Below, in pieces: positions 46,347-57,742 of a DNA stretch of 64,000 nt. The DNA is from Siphonodentalium dalli (taxonomy: Eukaryota > Mollusca > Scaphopoda > Gadilida > Siphonodentaliidae). The notes below the pieces were generated by a model. That model was given only the letters and a program-made list of their open reading frames with translations, was not told the origin of the DNA and made no database searches. A program made the position numbers and the translations under genes. Position 1 is the stretch's first letter. Each line of letters starts with the position of its first letter. The stretch lies in NCBI GenBank assembly GCA_032622095.1, contig CP136069.1:84592958-84656957 (forward strand). The letters are read 5' to 3'.

Positions 46347-47167
46347 CCTTGAGTTTTTTTCTTCAGTATGAACTTTAATGAATATTTGGAAGTGTAGGCC
46401 CTATAAATAGTGTCACACAATTCTGGCTACTGCCATTTTTATGCGACCACACTCATTATTTCGTTAATTTCAAAAAAAAAATCTAGGCACCTGTTTGTAC
46501 ATAATTGATAACGTCTGCTTTGAGATACTGACAACTATGTACAAACATGTGACAGAATTATTTCTCTCAACATGTTAAAATCAAGCTAACATTCAATTTT
46601 ATTGATAAATGGTGTTCGCAAACTATTCAAGAACAGATCTTGACTGGAAAAATGAAAGAAATTCCAAGTGGAGTTGATGGAAATAGGCATGTTGTAATTT
46701 TTTGTGACACTATTTAAAAACTTTGATAAAGTGTATACCAGTGATAAAATATTTGTGTTAATATCACTCCAACTAATGTACCCAGAGTCAGTGAATAAAA
46801 CTAAATACCCAAAGGGCATTGCTCTTGAATTATAGGATCTCTCTCGGATCGACCAGAATAAAAAAAAACACAAAATATAACAATTTTAGAAAATTAGCAA
46901 TAATTTTCATAAGAGCCACATTTTGTTGTACCAACATCAGAGCTAAATCATCAGGACATGCCAACTTTATAGCAAGGTCTGATGAACAAGCTTAGTAATG
47001 GCACAGAAATGCAAAACACAGTTATTAAGAGCAGCATAATATGATAATTTCATACCTGACATTATACTGCCAGACAAATTAATAGATAATTGCAAAGGAT
47101 AATTGACATATTTTCACCCATATTGACAAACCATAGTACAGAGTTGTGAATGAAAGCACTGCAGCTA
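46347..47167. other. Unassigned intergenic stretch
   Basis: AT-rich. A 95-codon minus frame at 46586-46873 lacks any recognisable domain. Confidence 0.35.
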
Positions 47168-47380
47168 CAGTAATGCCCTAAATAATCGACTCCTTAACCA
47201 CAGCAGAATTATGGTTAATTTTTCAGGATTTAGTCGGAAATATGGCTTGTTGCCATTCATCGGAAAGCTTTCACTTTGAGCTTTCCGATGAATGGCAACA
47301 AGCCATATTTCCGATTAAATCCTGAAAAGTTACCCATAATTCTGCTGTGGTTAAGGAGTCGATTATTTAGGACATTACTG
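47168..47380. mobile_element. Family B palindrome, copy 5
   Basis: 213 bp with TA on both sides (47166-47167, 47381-47382); centre 'ctttcactttgagc'. Few mismatches between arms. Confidence 0.85.
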
Positions 47381-48030
47381 TAGAGAGTGGAACACTATTT
47401 GGGACAATTAACACCATTTGGGCCAAATGATGGTAAATTCTAGATTTTACTGGATTCTATGATATTTTTAGCTGCTATGAAATTTTGCCAAACAGATTCA
47501 GACTCAGTTTTCTTCTGACATTGAAAAGGTGTTGAAGCAAGAGGTTGCACTTCATGTACTGGCATACCCCACTGCAGGGATCAGCCTAGAGGATGCCATC
47601 TCCCTAATATGTTCCACATCTCTCACTTTTTATGTCCCATGGAGAAGTGACTACTCTCTCATATACCAGTATGCATATATACCACTTGCATATTTAAAGT
47701 ATATTTACTGATTGTAATGGTGTACCTACTCACTATAGTGGTTATATAAATGGGCACTTATGTTGCATAATAATTATTGGATCACAGAAGGGAGATGTGT
47801 GGGGCCATAAACTGAACTTCAAACACGATTTCTCCATGATAACAGTCCACTTCTCCAAAATAACCGAACATGGAGAAGTGAGTCCTCCCAATTTGAATCC
47901 TCTTGGCTGGTCCCTGCCAAACGGTGCCAAATTGAAACATGGGCACAATGGAACCCAAAGGAAAAATAAATCTAAAGGGAAAATATGAACATCACCAACT
48001 ACTTCATTGAAAGGCCTTGTGATGGTAAAC
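47381..48030. other. Unassigned spacer
   Basis: Includes 'gtccacttctcc' / 'ggagaagtgag' inverted words near 47845-47880. No gene recognised. Confidence 0.35.
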
Positions 48031-48476
48031 AGGCCTGAGAATAAGGTGCCTGTCATTTGCAGAATGAGGTCCCCAGAGGGTGAATTTAGTGACGCTATCT
48101 CGCATAGCAGGCTAGCATCACCAAATTCACCCTCTGGGGACCTCATTCTGCATGGCCTCATCTGCTATTGGAGACATAGACTCATATTGAAGTTCCCAAA
48201 TGGTGAATATTGTGATGTACACTCATTGGGAACCTCGATTATGCAATGTGTCGTCTGCCAAATTGGCAATACAGAGAAACTAAACTATAAAAGAAATATA
48301 ATTTATGTGAAGATGTTTCTATAGAAATTGCATAATAATAAAGACACTTTCCAGAGAAAATGAGGACTAAGCAGAATGAGGTCCCCAGTGGGTGAATTTA
48401 TTGATGCTAGCCTGCACTAAATTCACCCTCTGGGGACCTCATTCTGCAAATGGCAGGCACCGTATACTCAGGCCTG
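48031..48476. mobile_element. Family C element, copy 11
   Basis: 'aggcctgagaataaggtgcc' to 'accgtatactcaggcctg', with all four arms. Closest to copies 1 and 4, which share the 'ttgaagttcccaaatgg' middle rather than the 'cccagttgaagtt' middle of other copies. Confidence 0.75.
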
Positions 48477-48695
48477 ATGGTAACTAGCCATTCCGAATTT
48501 CATAGAGATCATATAACACAACAGTAATACTCAGGCAGATGGACAATTAAAGTGTCAATAACATTGTAGCTCCACTTGGAGTGGGATAATTTCAAATATT
48601 ACAGTCAATGGAGCGATAGGGAATGCTGATGATTGTTGATGAAGTGATAAGGAATGCTGATGTTGTGATAAGGAATGCTGATGATTGAGGAAAGT

Positions 48696-48964
48696 TTAAC
48701 CATTTCATGACGGGAGTTATTCTGGTGCAGCATCAAAGATCCTGTGCCAGTGCATTCTCATATATCTGTGAGTCTCCCATAGGCAGCCTTGCATATATAA
48801 GAGAATGCAATGGCATATAAGGTCAAGGTAAATATTGTTAGGCCAATGTATTCTCTTTCTCTTATATATGCGAAGCTTCCTATGGGAGACTCACATTTAT
48901 AAGAGAATGCATTTGCATAGGGTTTTCTCAAAATTCAACGCAGCTCCCATTATGAAAGGATTAA
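48696..48964 (+). mobile_element. Family A MITE, copy 8
   Basis: TTAACCATTTCATGACGG to ATTATGAAAGGATTAA; both hairpins kept. Confidence 0.8.
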
Positions 48965-50601
48965 GTAATGAAAGTGTCAATGACACTGTAGCTCAACTTG
49001 GAAAGGGAATAATTTAATGTATTACAGTCAATGGAGCGATTAGGAATGTGGAAAGTTGAATGTCTAATACTAGTTTATAGACATGAAGAGAAAAGTTAAA
49101 TCCAAGATGGCTGCTGGCAGCCATGTTTTTTGTCCAAATGACCCCAAAATGACTCGTTCCCATCTACATTCCAATATTAACAGCCATGACAAATTTCATG
49201 ATGATCAGACGAAAAGTACGACCTGTGGCCCGTGCTAAAGGATTTAGTCATACAAAGAGTAAAATCCAAAATGGCTGCTGGCGACCATGTTTTTTGGCCG
49301 AATGACCCCAAAATTACTCGTTCCCATCTACATGTCAATATTATCATCCATGACAAATTTCATGATGATCAGACAAACAGTACGACCTGTGGCCCGTGCT
49401 GATGGATTACATTTTGAAATCCAAGATGGCCACTGGCGGCCATGTTTTTTGTCCGAATGACCCCAAAATGACTCGTTCCCATCTACATTCCAATATCAAC
49501 AGCCATTACAAATTTTATGATGATCAGACTAAAGGTACGACCTGTAGCCCGTGCTAAAGGATTTAGTCATACAAAGAGTAAAATCCAAGATGGCTGCTGG
49601 CGGCCATGTTTTTCGGCCGAATGACTCCAAAATGACTCGTTCCCATCTACATGTGATTATTAACATTCTTGACAAATTTTATGATGATCAGACTAAAAGT
49701 AGGACCTGTAGCCCGTGCTAAAGGATTTAGTCATACAAAGAGTAAAATCCAAGATGGCTGCTGGCGACCATGTTTTTTGGCCGAATGACCCCAAAATTAC
49801 TCATTCCCATCTACATGTCATTGTTAATATCCATGACAAATTTTATGATGATCAGACTAAAGGTACGACCTGCAGCCCGTGCTAAAGAATTTGGTCATAC
49901 AAAGAGTAAATCCAAGATGGCTGCTGGCGGCCATATTTTTTGGCCGAATGACCCCAAAATTACTCATGCCCATCTACATGTCAATATTATCATCCATGAC
50001 AAATTTCATGATGATCAGACGAACAGTATGACCTGTGGCCCGTGCTAATGGATTAAATTTTGAAATCCAAGATGGCCGCTGGCGGCCATGTTTTTTGTCC
50101 GAATGACCCCAAAATGACTCGTTCCCATCTACATGTCATTATTAACATTCTTGACAAATTTTATGATGATCAGACTAAAAGTACGATCTGTAGCCCGTGC
50201 TAAAGAATTTAGTCATACAAAGAGTAAAATCCAAGATGGCTGCTGGAGGCCATGTTTTTGGGCCGAATGATCCCAAAATTACTCGTTCCCATCTACATGT
50301 CAATATTAACATCCATGACAAATTTCATGATGATCAGACAAACAGTACGGCCTGTAACCCGTGCTAATGGATTGAATTTTGAAATCCAAGATGGCCACTG
50401 GCGGCCATGTTTATTTTCCGAATGACCCCAAAATTAATCATTCTGGTCTAAATGTTGATGTCAACAGCTATGACAAATTTCATAATGATCCAACCAAAGG
50501 TACGACCTGTAGCCTGCATTGTTGACACCTTACGTACACACGGACGACGGACGACAAAGCCATGGCAATAGCTCAAACTTTACAAAGTAAAGTTGAGCTA
50601 A
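48965..50601 (+). repeat. Family P/I repeat, copy 2, nine-unit tandem array
   Basis: The leader 48970-49062 carries the P frame broken by one stop. Nine units then start near 49102, 49266, 49421, 49585, 49749, 49912, 50067, 50231 and 50386, at spacings of 164 or 155. Each has 'ccaagatggc', 'ggccatgttttttg', 'gaatgaccccaaaat' and 'tgatgatcag'. The tail 'catggcaatagctcaaac' plus 'aaagttgagctaat' matches copy 1. Confidence 0.8.
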
Positions 50602-51370
50602 TAAGTAATACCATGCCTAAGTAATACCAGAGCTCAGCCCTAGGAGCCATAAAAAGTTTGGGATCAATTGGATAGGAAATGTTGGCTGTAGGGTAAGTGA
50701 TCCTGAACATGTCAGAAATTTTCAAAACCTTTCTCCAATAAATGTCTGATGCATGGTGTGGTGATGGATTCAAATTTGAAATTCAAGATAGCCTACAGTG
50801 GAAAATTTGGAAAAATTAGATTTCTCTCATCTAAAGGTCACTTCCGAATATCCATATGATGTTTAGTGATGTGCGGATGAGGGTTGTGGCCTGTAAAGGT
50901 GTGCTGAAGGATTTAGTAATGCAAAGAGTAAAATCCAAGATGGCCACTGACAGTCATTTTTGATGGCTCCCATCTATTTGTCACCCAGACAATCCACATT
51001 GAGTTTGGTGACGATCAGATGAGAGATGTGGGCTGTAGAGTGTGCCAAAAGATTTAGTCATGCAAAAATTAAAATCCAAGACGGCTACCGGAAGCCATGT
51101 TTTTCATGGAAAATAGCTATAGGTGAACCTAAACATGACTGTAAATTTTCAAAACATTTCTCCAATAAATGTGAGCTGCAGGGTGTGCTAATGGATTCAA
51201 ATTTGGAATCCAAGATGGTTGATGAAGGCCATGTTTTTTTAGGAATATCGGGGGAAAAAATTGATGGTTCCCATATAGAGGTCACCCTGAAGATCCATAT
51301 GAAGCTTAGTCATGATCGGATGATGAATGTGGCCTGTAGTTTGTGACGAAGGATTTAGTCATGCAAATAG
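50602..51370 (+). repeat. Diverged P/I units
   Basis: Phrases 'aaatccaagatggcc', 'tttagtcatgcaaa' and 'ctccaataaatg' repeat at about 130-180 base intervals. Similar phrasing is present at 22500-22620. Older than the array before it. Confidence 0.5.
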
Positions 51371-51879
51371 GTACACAGTTATCAGAAATTCCCAAAAAGT
51401 TGGCTTTGAATGAATTAATTGTAAAAGAGGAAGACTGTAAAATCTGCTGCACTACTCTCAATGAAAATTGTCAGCTCGAGACGTCAGGGTTAGGAGCTTT
51501 TATGTTGTAAATCTTGCATTGGGAGCTCTTTGGTTCTCTTTTCTTCTGTCGATAACACCATAACCTCCAGGTGCTATGTTGTCCTATTGTCCTATATATT
51601 CGATACCTCTACAGTGATGCACAGAACAAATGCTACAGCTTTAACAAAACATACTACTGTGCTAAGTCTCAAATACATTTATTGTCCAAATTACGAAAGA
51701 ATTTAGCGCACTAACAGCACAAATTCCATAATACGATAGCCCACATCGAACACTCCATGAAACAAAAGACCCTGGTCTTAATTTCACTTTGCAAACTCCT
51801 GAGAGAATTGTTCTACACAATGCCAATTCTGTATTGATGATGTAAGCTTACAACACGTCGTATGACGAGTTCCGCTAAA
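51371..51879. other. Unassigned spacer
   Basis: No recognised repeat or gene. Confidence 0.35.
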
Positions 51880-52210
51880 AACAGTATTGTTAGGAAAATA
51901 AAGAAGGATAACTCCAGAATAAAAATGCAAACAATGTCAATGGGCCTTCTTTTTAAAGCATTCCCGATAATGAGCATACCAAAATTCATTCAGATCTGAT
52001 GAAACCTGGCTGAGATTGGACGGACAAAAAATCAAAAAGGACAACTTAATAACAGAAAATGCAAACAACTCCTTTGAAAGTACTCTTGATGCCGAGCATC
52101 CATTTTAAATTTCATTCAGATCCGATAACGCATTCATTTGTTGCATATTTTCTGTTGAGTATAAAAGAAGGTGGTTCCATAAATGGTCGGATTTAGTGTA
52201 TAGTACCCCT
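51880..52210 (+). repeat. Family S repeat, copy 4
   Basis: 'aaagaaggataactccag', 'aaattcattcagatctgatg' and 'gtataaaagaaggtggttcc' match the S block at 17500-18050. Confidence 0.5.
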
Positions 52211-52440
52211 TTAAGGTAATTAAATCATACTAAATCTGATGGTGATTAATCGTCTTTGAGAAAGTAAAAACAGACCCAAAAATGATCATACTCAACTCAG
52301 CTTCAATGCGCTGGCTATAGTCTTATAAATCCATAAAAAAATTTGTCATTCCATTCAACTAATCTAAAGTCATCACACAGAAGTTTACAGACAATTAAAT
52401 CATTTACACATAACTACCATTTTTCATAGAAAAACCTAGA

Positions 52441-52694
52441 TTAACCCTTTGAGTGCCAGGTTGATTTTTGTATCAACCAATATACACTGTGCCAATGCAT
52501 TCTCTTATATATGCGAGTCGACCATAGGTCGCCTCGCATATATAAGAGAATGAATTGGCCTAACAATTGTTTTTTTGTTTTGTTTTTTTTTTACAATTTT
52601 TTACAATTTTAATAATTTATTCTTATATTCTTTAACAGACTTATTTTGTAGGTTTAGGGCCGATGAGATCGGCCCCTGGCACTCAAAGGGTTAA
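52441..52694 (+). mobile_element. Family F element with family-A hairpin, copy 2
   Basis: TTAACCCTTTGAGTGCCAGG to CTGGCACTCAAAGGGTTAA. The centre contains 'attctcttatatatgcgag' and complement around 'tcgaccataggtcgc', the hairpin otherwise seen in family A. Confidence 0.8.
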
Positions 52695-53166
52695 AGGTAC
52701 TTGAAAAGTGAGAATATCATCAATCTAACAAAAAATAATCTCATACTAGTAACAAATAAATATCTTTGGAATTATGAAGTGATGATTTATATGTGTGACT
52801 ACATATACTGAGGATCTCAAATAAAGATCTTTGTTTCCTCTAAGGCCACACAAAAGTCAACTTCCAATTTCTCAGGACCACTACATGGTTCCAAAACCTC
52901 CCAAATTTTTTTTACATGAGAAATGGGGAAATTAACACTGCATGGCCTATTTGACTAAATTTTCTAACATACATTTTCAACCTCCCCACGTTGAAAACTT
53001 GCTATCTGCAGACAGGTCAACATAGAATGTATTACAATTTACTCTGATCAGTACTTCATTACAGAGACAGTGATGGAGTCGCCATTTTTATTATTGGGAG
53101 ACAATTTGAGTAATATATTTTAAATTGGTGCCCTTCGCAAAAGGAAAGAATTAGCGTTTAGTCTAT

Positions 53167-53172
53167 TTAATG
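53167..53172 (-). other. Possible POMT1 polyadenylation signal
   Basis: The reverse strand reads ATTAAA, about 160 bases past the POMT1 stop codon. It is a common AATAAA variant; no transcript evidence. Confidence 0.3.
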
Positions 53173-53333
53173 CATCAACATACGCAATAAAATATTAAAT
53201 TTTGTGAATTTCCTAAACTTTTTAGATCGAAACAAAATATTTTGACTTGGCAGTCTATAGGGTCGGACTGGTTAACAGCAGAAACAAAGGTCTTTTTTAG
53301 ACACAAAGAAGGAAATCCTGAAAACTTCATGAT

Positions 53334-53511
53334 TCATGAACTTGTGTTGAGAAGGAAATCCCAGGACTCCATCCACGTCAGATCTGCTATTTTGTCTGCA
53401 TCCAAGCTGACGTTTCCATATGAGAATACCAGCAGTTCAACATAACTCCAGGCAGAAACTGCATACAGGCAAGTTGCAGCGTACTTTATCAACCCAGGTA
53501 CAAATGATAAT
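53334..53511 (-). CDS. POMT1: POMT1 last coding exon
   Basis: Acceptor CTCTTGTTCCAG ends at 53512. One base completes the AGN codon from the previous exon (Arg), then 58 codons and TGA at 53336-53334. The peptide starts LSFVPGLIKYAATCLYAVSA and ends DLTWMESWDFLLNTSS. The W-x-x-S-W-D-F/I end is conserved in POMT proteins, preceded by the Tyr-Gly of the 'P-L-T-Y-G' block, here F-S-Y-G. Plus-strand translations of this stretch are shadows. Confidence 0.9.
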
Positions 53512-53737
53512 CTGGAACAAGAGGAATGTTGTATTAAAAATTGTTTTCAACAAGTAGAATGACAAATACCAAAAGATTTCGATACAATTCAATTTAGTGC
53601 CACAATGGACCTTAAAACAGCTGTCAATCAAATAACTATTAATTAGCAGATAGTTACCACCAATCAGGAACTGAGCCAGTTGCTTGCCACATTAAAAATT
53701 CTTTGTTTACTCTAAATTTGATATTCACCCTTACCTT
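53512..53737. other. POMT1 intron edge
   Basis: The pyrimidine tract and acceptor for the last exon, then AT-rich sequence up to the start of family D copy 5. Confidence 0.5.
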
Positions 53738-54110
53738 TAAAGGCCCACTTAATTTTAGAGTCGCCGATTATTTTTTTTATAGTGCCTTGATATATGGTTT
53801 TAATAACAATCTATACCATAACATATGATTAAAATACTATAATTGATCACCATTTGGAATGTCTGTGTCCATAGAATAATAGAAAATAGCTGAAATACAA
53901 AAATTCCCCCCTTTGGATCCCAGAATGCAACAGAATTCAAACCAAAGATGTATTTTCAATGGAAGGGGAATAACTCTATATCTAAATATATAGAGTTATT
54001 CCCCTTGCATTGAAAATAATTGACTTTATGCATGAACATGACCACAGAACAGATGCCAGTTTCTCAATAAAAACAACATGTTCACAGTTACATCGAATAA
54101 GTTGAAAATA

Positions 54111-54429
54111 TAATTTTTTAAATTATAATTAATTTTTTCTTAAGGGAAGCCCGAAACTGAACTATATGGATTAGATCTCCGGCCTTGTGTCAATCAGGAG
54201 TGTTAAAATTTTATTGCCGTCTGACTCTGTTTCACACCCGAGCTCAGATTAGTCACGCATGTATACACCCAAGTAAATCCTGCAGTCTTATTATCTGATC
54301 AGTTTTTTATTTCCGACTTAATCATGAGATTTGTGAGTCGCGTGGTTGGGAATGGCACCACCATGGGAGGGATCTATGATAGTTCTTTTTCGGGCTTCCC
54401 TTAAATTAATTATAATTTTTAAAATTATA
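54111..54429. mobile_element. Element X1, about 320 bp, companion of X2
   Basis: Inverted ends 'aattataattaattt' and 'aattaattataattttt', with 'taagggaagcccgaaa' and complement just inside. About 190 bases (54134-54325) match the right subterminal part of X2 in inverse orientation at about 93 percent by eye. Confidence 0.6.
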
Positions 54430-55320
54430 TTTTTCCGCCAAGGAAAGCCCTTCAACTGAACTATATGGATTCGAATGCAAGCCCAGGAGGAGGCACAAGC
54501 AATAAAGTTAATTAATATCCAAATTCGATGGGAATGCACTCTTCCAAAACAGATTTCATGTAAATGTGATTTAGTCATGTATCAGATATGATTATGTTAC
54601 GTGAAAGAGCTCCCAATTCAGATTCCGACATTGCTCAAATGTGTACCTCCCCCCTTGTTTTTGGAAGAAACATCCCAGGTAGTGCCATATAATTCATGCG
54701 GGGCGAGACAACCGAGCAAGTATAACTTTTGATGAGACTTCTTGCCCTTCATGTCTTCCGTCGCTTCATCCTATTCCCTTTTTCATCTTCTTCGCTCTCT
54801 CGACAGTTCACATTTTGAACTGATGTTACATGTAGCCATTGTGTATGTCATAAGATATCAGGATGCGTATGATACACCAGGGAGCAAATTAACTGGTAGT
54901 ACATCGCAATTTGCTACTGAAAGGTGGATAATAGCTAGGAATTTTATATGATGTTATAAAATGCTATCTAATCATGTCAATGTGAGGCTATTTGCTAATC
55001 AAAATTGCAAAAGTAATTTGCTCCCTGTGATACACAAACCAGATATAAAATGATATGCTGCAGATATCATAGCGATGTATGATGTATCATTATATCATGC
55101 CACAAAGCCCCACTCCAGCCTCGTATAATGTAGAGAGCAGAGAACGCCATCATGATCCAAGGTATCATTGCATACCAGTATAGATATAGATTAGAGAATA
55201 CCACTGAGGACTTGATGAACAGACATAGAAGCATCAGTGATCTATGATGGCGCACATGACAAGTTTCGGGTACATTTCAAAATGACCAAATGTAGCAGAA
55301 TGATCAAAGTGGCAAAATGA

Positions 55321-55553
55321 CCGGTGGAGGAGTGGCCTGGAGGTATCCCGAAGGTGTACGATTCCAGGGGATCAACTGGACCCTATCTTGTGGAGATGTG
55401 GGCCACTGCACCGTGGGGAAAAGTCAGAAGGCTGGTTGGCTGGTGCAGCTCTTGGAGGCACGCAACAACAAGTCTTCCCCACCCAGAAAATCCTCCAAAG
55501 GCTACAGCGCTGGAGCCTTCCTGACGGAGGTAAATACTGGTACTTTATCGCAA
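55321..55553 (+). CDS. Coding-like module 1 in X2, unidentified
   Basis: A frame reading RYPEGVRFQGINWTLSCGDV then GHCTVGKSQKAGWLVQLLEA is conserved in module 2 with mainly conservative changes (V/I, N/D, V/M, Q/R, E/Q), which picks this frame over its two alternatives. It ends at a plausible donor, GAG/GTAAAT. I do not recognise the family. CG content is higher than in the flanks. No start codon is secure. Confidence 0.35.
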
Positions 55554-55622
55554 ATTGTTTAAATGAAGCAATATAAGAGATCAACCTGTGTCCTCATCCG
55601 TTACAAAATCACTACCTGAGGA

Positions 55623-55907
55623 ATGTCAGAATCCTCGTCCGACAGTGTGCCTGGGGACCCACTGTCGACCCGCGATTCTTGCTCATCGTCGTCAAACCTG
55701 CCGACGCCATGTGATGCAGAGAAGCATGTCAGGATCGACGCCAGAAACAGAATTGCCTGCATCAAGTTGGGATACCAGACTGTGGAAGAGGCCTACTCTG
55801 AAATGGTTCGACGCAAGACAAATGCTCTTGCATTTGGAATAAGGAGCTATGTCCTGTCCAAGGTCACCTCCTCCAAAATTCTGGGGCATCATCAATGGCC
55901 CATGTAG
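55623..55907 (+). CDS. Unidentified 94-codon frame in X2
   Basis: ATG at 55623 gives a Ser/Asp-rich N-terminus (MSESSSDSVPGDPL) then KHVRIDARNRIACIKLGYQT and VEEAYSEMVRRKTNALAFGI. The second half looks globular and helical. It lies between the two repeated modules and could be an exon of an element-borne gene. No family recognised. An antisense frame of 171 codons overlaps it, but its composition is less protein-like. Confidence 0.3.
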   Translation: MSESSSDSVPGDPLSTRDSCSSSSNLPTPCDAEKHVRIDARNRIACIKLGYQTVEEAYSEMVRRKTNALAFGIRSYVLSKVTSSKILGHHQWPM

Positions 55908-56055
55908 AATAGGCTGCGCTCCCAAGGCCTGAAGAGCAGAGGGAATAAGTTTTGATGAGCCATATGACCAAAGGAAGCCCCTTCCATGGAATCCCCCAAA
56001 TGCAGGTGGTCCTGACCAAACTGGATTAAATGTCGATGACATACCACTATGATCA

Positions 56056-56290
56056 CTGACGGCGGAGGAGCAGGCCCGGAGGTATCCCGAAGGAATACGA
56101 TTCCAGGGGATCGACTGGACCCCATCTTGTAATGATGTGGGCCACTGCACCATGGGGAAGAGTCGGAAGGCTGGTTGGCCGGTGCAGCTGTTGCAGGCAC
56201 GCGACACGTGTCAACGAGTCTTCCCCACCCAGAACAGCCGACAAAGGCTACTCCCAGGTGCCCAATAATCGTGATGGCCTAAAAACAGAT
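56056..56290 (+). pseudogene. Coding-like module 2 in X2 (diverged duplicate)
   Basis: Repeats module 1: RRYPEGIRFQGIDWTPSCND then VGHCTMGKSRKAGWPVQLLQ. After 'gcacgcgacac' the two copies differ by a short insertion and the frame breaks. The copies are about 735 bases apart. Confidence 0.35.
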
Positions 56291-56517
56291 CTTCTTGGTG
56301 GGAATCCAGGCCGAAATCAACAATACTGATGGACATTTCACTCTATGTGGAATAATAGTGTAGCAATGTGATTTTCTCTAAAATTAATAATCGTACTGAC
56401 ACTACTATTAGGCACCTGAGAGTAAGGTGCCGGAGCAATCGCCAGTGAAGATTGGTTTCCCGAATCAACAACTTGCAGCACCCGCCTACCACTGGTTCTG
56501 ACTGCTGTAGCAGGACC

Positions 56518-56531
56518 GGGGGGGGGGGGGG
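56518..56531 (+). repeat. Poly(G) tract, 14 bases
   Basis: Run of G preceded by 'caggacc' and followed by 'cagaactgg'. Confidence 0.85.
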
Positions 56532-56894
56532 CAGAACTGGTCCTGCCCGAGGTAAAGACTGGTATGGTTTGCTCAAAGTTGGTAATCTTTGACTAATATG
56601 CCCTCACCCAACTATGACAAGTAATACACCCGTGATTGAGCAACCCGCACGGTGTGTGGCCATCAAATTCGAATCACGGTCGACTGCAAGACATGCTGTT
56701 AGTTATAACAAAGCAAGGTTAATATACAATACAGTCTGTTGGTTATTGAATGGAAAGTAAGGTTAATATAGAATTACTTTATACCCCTGGCCACGTGATC
56801 TTACCTGCTATTACAGGTAAGATACTTCTTTTCTCGTTTATGAGGACGATGAGTTCCGAATGCACATGTGCAAGAACTAGGCGGTTTCCGTTAG

Positions 56895-57300
56895 GAAAGT
56901 GCGCTGACATTGGATATGTGACAATAGACGGAGAAGAGCCATGTCTTGGCCTCTTTGGAAATATATTGGCAGTGGATGTGCGCAATATAAACGCTGTGCA
57001 TGTAATCTCGCTTTAGACATGTGACAATACAAATGCAGTCCTTTCCCGATATTCGCCAGATAATCATTTTGATATGTGGCAATAGAAGGAAAAGAGTCAT
57101 GGTTTGGACTCTTTTATGGAAATCATAAGGGCAGTGGCCATGCTCAATATAAATGTGTTGCATGTAACTGGGCTTCATACATGAGTGAAAGTTATTTGGC
57201 AGATTATCGTTTCGATATATGTGGAAATAGAAGTTAATGAGCCAAGTGATGGACTCTATTGGAAAGACTATTGGCAGTGAATCTGGAGCACGTGACAATA
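56895..57300 (+). repeat. Tandem repeat, about 3 units of 150-165 bp
   Basis: 'gatatgtgacaatagacgg', 'gatatgtggcaatagaagg' and 'gatatatgtggaaatagaag' start successive units that share 'ggactctttt/at', 'ttggcagtg' and 'catgtaa(t)ctc/gggctt' phrases. Confidence 0.6.
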
Positions 57301-57742
57301 TTTATGCTTTCCATTTCTCTGTTTGCTGTTATTATTCACTGATGAAAACCGCAAAGTATGTCAGTTTGGGGTGAAAACTGTTCACCATATGTAAGCATAG
57401 TCAGTTCTGACAGCATACATGAGGCCCTGATACCATATTATTGCCATGTACAATGTATGGAACTATGACGGCGTGCAATACATATTGCAAGCTCGCCAAT
57501 TCCGATTAAGTCCTACAGTAAGATGGCATTGAGGCACTTAAACCATAATATGTCAATGGGACCGAAAAATTGAATGTATCGACAAACACTAATGTCTGAG
57601 GATAAGAGGTCAGATGTTTCAAGTTGGTGACATCTTCTGATCACAATCGTTACATCACAAAGATTTACAATTCTAATTGCTAACCTGTGGACGGCGGAAA
57701 TCTTAAATCATCTGGCGTATGATAATAAGGAGAAACAGCGAC
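57301..57742. other. X2 interior, unassigned
   Basis: No coding block or repeat recognised. Confidence 0.35.

Noticed and set aside
48007-48324. 105-codon plus frame
   Set aside because: Runs through a family C element; equivalent frames appear in other C copies because the repeat is shared, not because of coding.
49097-50400. Regular repeat array resembling CRISPR spacing
   Set aside because: Units are 155-164 bp and similar along their whole length, with no spacers; eukaryotic tandem repeat.
53242-53445. Plus-strand frame with an apparent acceptor just upstream
   Set aside because: It is the shadow of the POMT1 last exon on the other strand.
55067-55255. Hydrophobic minus-strand frame considered as the last POMT1 exon
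   Set aside because: It lies inside element X2, and a far better last exon with the W-x-E-S-W-D-F end and matching phase is at 53334-53511.
55692-56207. 171-codon minus frame, the longest in the window
   Set aside because: It is antisense to the module whose plus-strand frame is conserved between the two duplicates, and it crosses the start of module 2.
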